Part shown: in pieces, positions 63,110-64,000 of the stretch
Layout of the letters: every line of letters starts with the position of its first letter
Numbering within the stretch: the first letter of the stretch is position 1
From: Acanthochromis polyacanthus
Taxonomy: Eukaryota; Chordata; Actinopteri; Pomacentridae
Length of the DNA stretch: 64,000 nucleotides
Direction: 5' to 3'
NCBI RefSeq assembly: GCF_021347895.1
Contig: NC_067132.1
Location: 4,630,268 to 4,694,267 of the forward strand
The notes under the pieces: generated by a model
Seen by the model: the letters and a program-made list of their open reading frames with translations, nothing else
What the model was told of the DNA's origin: nothing
Database searches by the model: none
Position numbers and translations under genes: made by a program

Positions 63110-63563
63110 GATCGCATGGAGAGGCCGACATCGTGGAAGCAACTGTCGCTGACTTTCCACCACCATACTGTTACGGCGAATTCCAGATATGGGGAAGTCG
63201 TAGGGCTGACTCTCCCAGCGTGGCAAATGCAACCATACTACTGTCTGGAAAGCAGATGGGCTGATGGGGCGGGAGGTCAGGTGAATGTACAGAACAATAC
63301 AGTTTGGCTGTCGCCACAACATGAATAAAATTCTCCCTCCAGCTCACTCTGTCTAGCATTGCAGTCAAAAGTTATTTGTCTTCCAAATCAGTGTTTTCTT
63401 CTAGCACTTTCCTTAATGTTGGTGGGTAACTTCTGCACTGCTGCAGCAACCCGGTTCTTCATTACTGTACCAGTCATGTACAGCTCCTTCTTCATCATTC
63501 GTTCCGCACCTTGGATGCTTGTGAAGAACCGGTCACAATACACTTTTGTGCCACGATGTAGAG
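63110..63563 (-). pseudogene. piggyBac-family transposase relic, cut by a hAT element
   Basis: On the minus strand 63388-63563 reads HRGTKVYCDRFFTSIQ, then MMKKELYMTGTVMKNRV and QKLPTNIKE. This is the conserved central block of piggyBac-type (TTAA-specific) transposases, around the second half of the catalytic core (D-R/N-F-Y/F-T-S). Further downstream (about 63110-63190) a frame gives GGKSATVASTMSASPCDLVR, resembling the later D-N-K-x-V-x-x-A-S-T block, but the link is weak. The sequence is broken by stops. Its N-terminal side abuts the hAT end at 63564, so the rest may continue beyond the window. Confidence 0.78.
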
Positions 63564-64000
63564 CAGGGGTCGGCAAGTAGATGTGGCTTCGGGCCCAAAT
63601 GTTTGTAAACAATCGAACAGTGGGCCAACCTGCGGTGGGGTTGCACTCCGATTCCGTGAGCGGGGTGGGGGTGGGGGAAGTACCGTGAGCAGTGGAGCTT
63701 CTACAGCTGATCGCCGCTGCTTGGGACACACGTCTCAATTCTGATCACAGATATATTAAAAATGACTCCCGAGACACAAACGTTTTGCACACGCTGTTGC
63801 TCAGTGAAATCTGGCTGGTACAACCGTGTCCGACCAGTAGCGCAAATGCGGAAATGCCCAGCAGCAGCCGACCACGTGAGTTTCGTGTTGCGGTGACGGA
63901 CTGGCTTGGCTCTGTGCCAAATCAAATTTTCAAAATCATCTGGTTGGCCAGATATTATTCCTGATGGGTCAGTTTTGGCCTGCGGGCCGCCAGTTGCCGA
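63564..64000. mobile_element. hAT-type element, right end beyond the window
   Basis: The left terminal sequence CAGGGGTCGGCAAGTAG begins at 63564, and the window ends with GGCCTGCGGGCCGCCAGTTG then CCGA, which is the start of the matching inverted end. The preceding ATGTAGAG (63556-63563) fits the hAT 8-bp target consensus nTnnnnAn. No hAT transposase is seen in the visible part, so it is probably non-autonomous. Confidence 0.8.

Overview
This is eukaryotic, almost certainly teleost fish, DNA. The evidence is direct. It contains Rex3-type and L2-type non-LTR retrotransposons, a Tc1 transposon with a complete transposase, hAT and TTAA-target elements, a piggyBac relic, long GT, ATCT and GATG microsatellites, and a member of the fish-amplified SAMD3-like gene family with GT-AG introns. 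I see no bacterial genes, operons, CRISPR arrays or rRNA. Species cannot be told from the sequence alone.

Layout. Positions 1-3.8 kb hold a broken RecQ-like helicase fragment, then a four-exon SAMD3-like gene with one frameshift. The 3' end of that gene is tandemly duplicated, and a perfect TTAA-flanked foldback element sits inside the first copy. From 3.8 to 31.7 kb the DNA is gene-poor: decayed LINE 3' ends (6.4, 10, 19-21 and 27.5 kb), a dead Tc1 copy (23.3-24 kb), MITEs, dispersed retroelement tails and microsatellites, between stretches with no recognisable coding content.

Positions 31.7-43.7 kb are the most structured part. A TTAA-flanked element (31.7-32.7) precedes a nearly complete L2-type LINE (about 32.8-40.8). 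Its ORF1 has a proline-rich VNTR and a degenerate SGNH-like domain, and its ORF2 has endonuclease and reverse transcriptase. A Tc1 element with an intact transposase has split ORF2 at a TA, and a TTAA-specific MITE has inserted in the right terminal repeat of that Tc1. Directly downstream is a 2.8-kb palindrome (40.9-43.7). It is an outer foldback whose dyad centre is occupied by a second, inner TTAA-flanked foldback related to the MITE in the Tc1.

Positions 43.7-64 kb are again a mosaic: a TIR element (45.2-46.1), LINE 3' ends (47.3-48.2 and 51.5-53.6, the latter broken by further insertions), an inverted pair of MITEs (50.5 and 53.9), a tRNA-like SINE candidate, a reverse Rex3 fragment (55.5-56.2), a TAAT/GATTA-rich non-repetitive stretch (57.8-58.3), a G-rich island (60.9-61.4), and finally a piggyBac transposase relic cut by a hAT element that runs off the window.

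The genes do not form a pathway. The window is best read as a stratigraphy of transposon insertions. The only host-type gene is the SAMD3-like one, and the two enzymes that look complete or nearly so are the Tc1 transposase and the L2 ORF2, the latter interrupted by the former. I found no undescribed multi-gene system. The most unusual structures are the nested palindrome and the self-documenting insertion sites.
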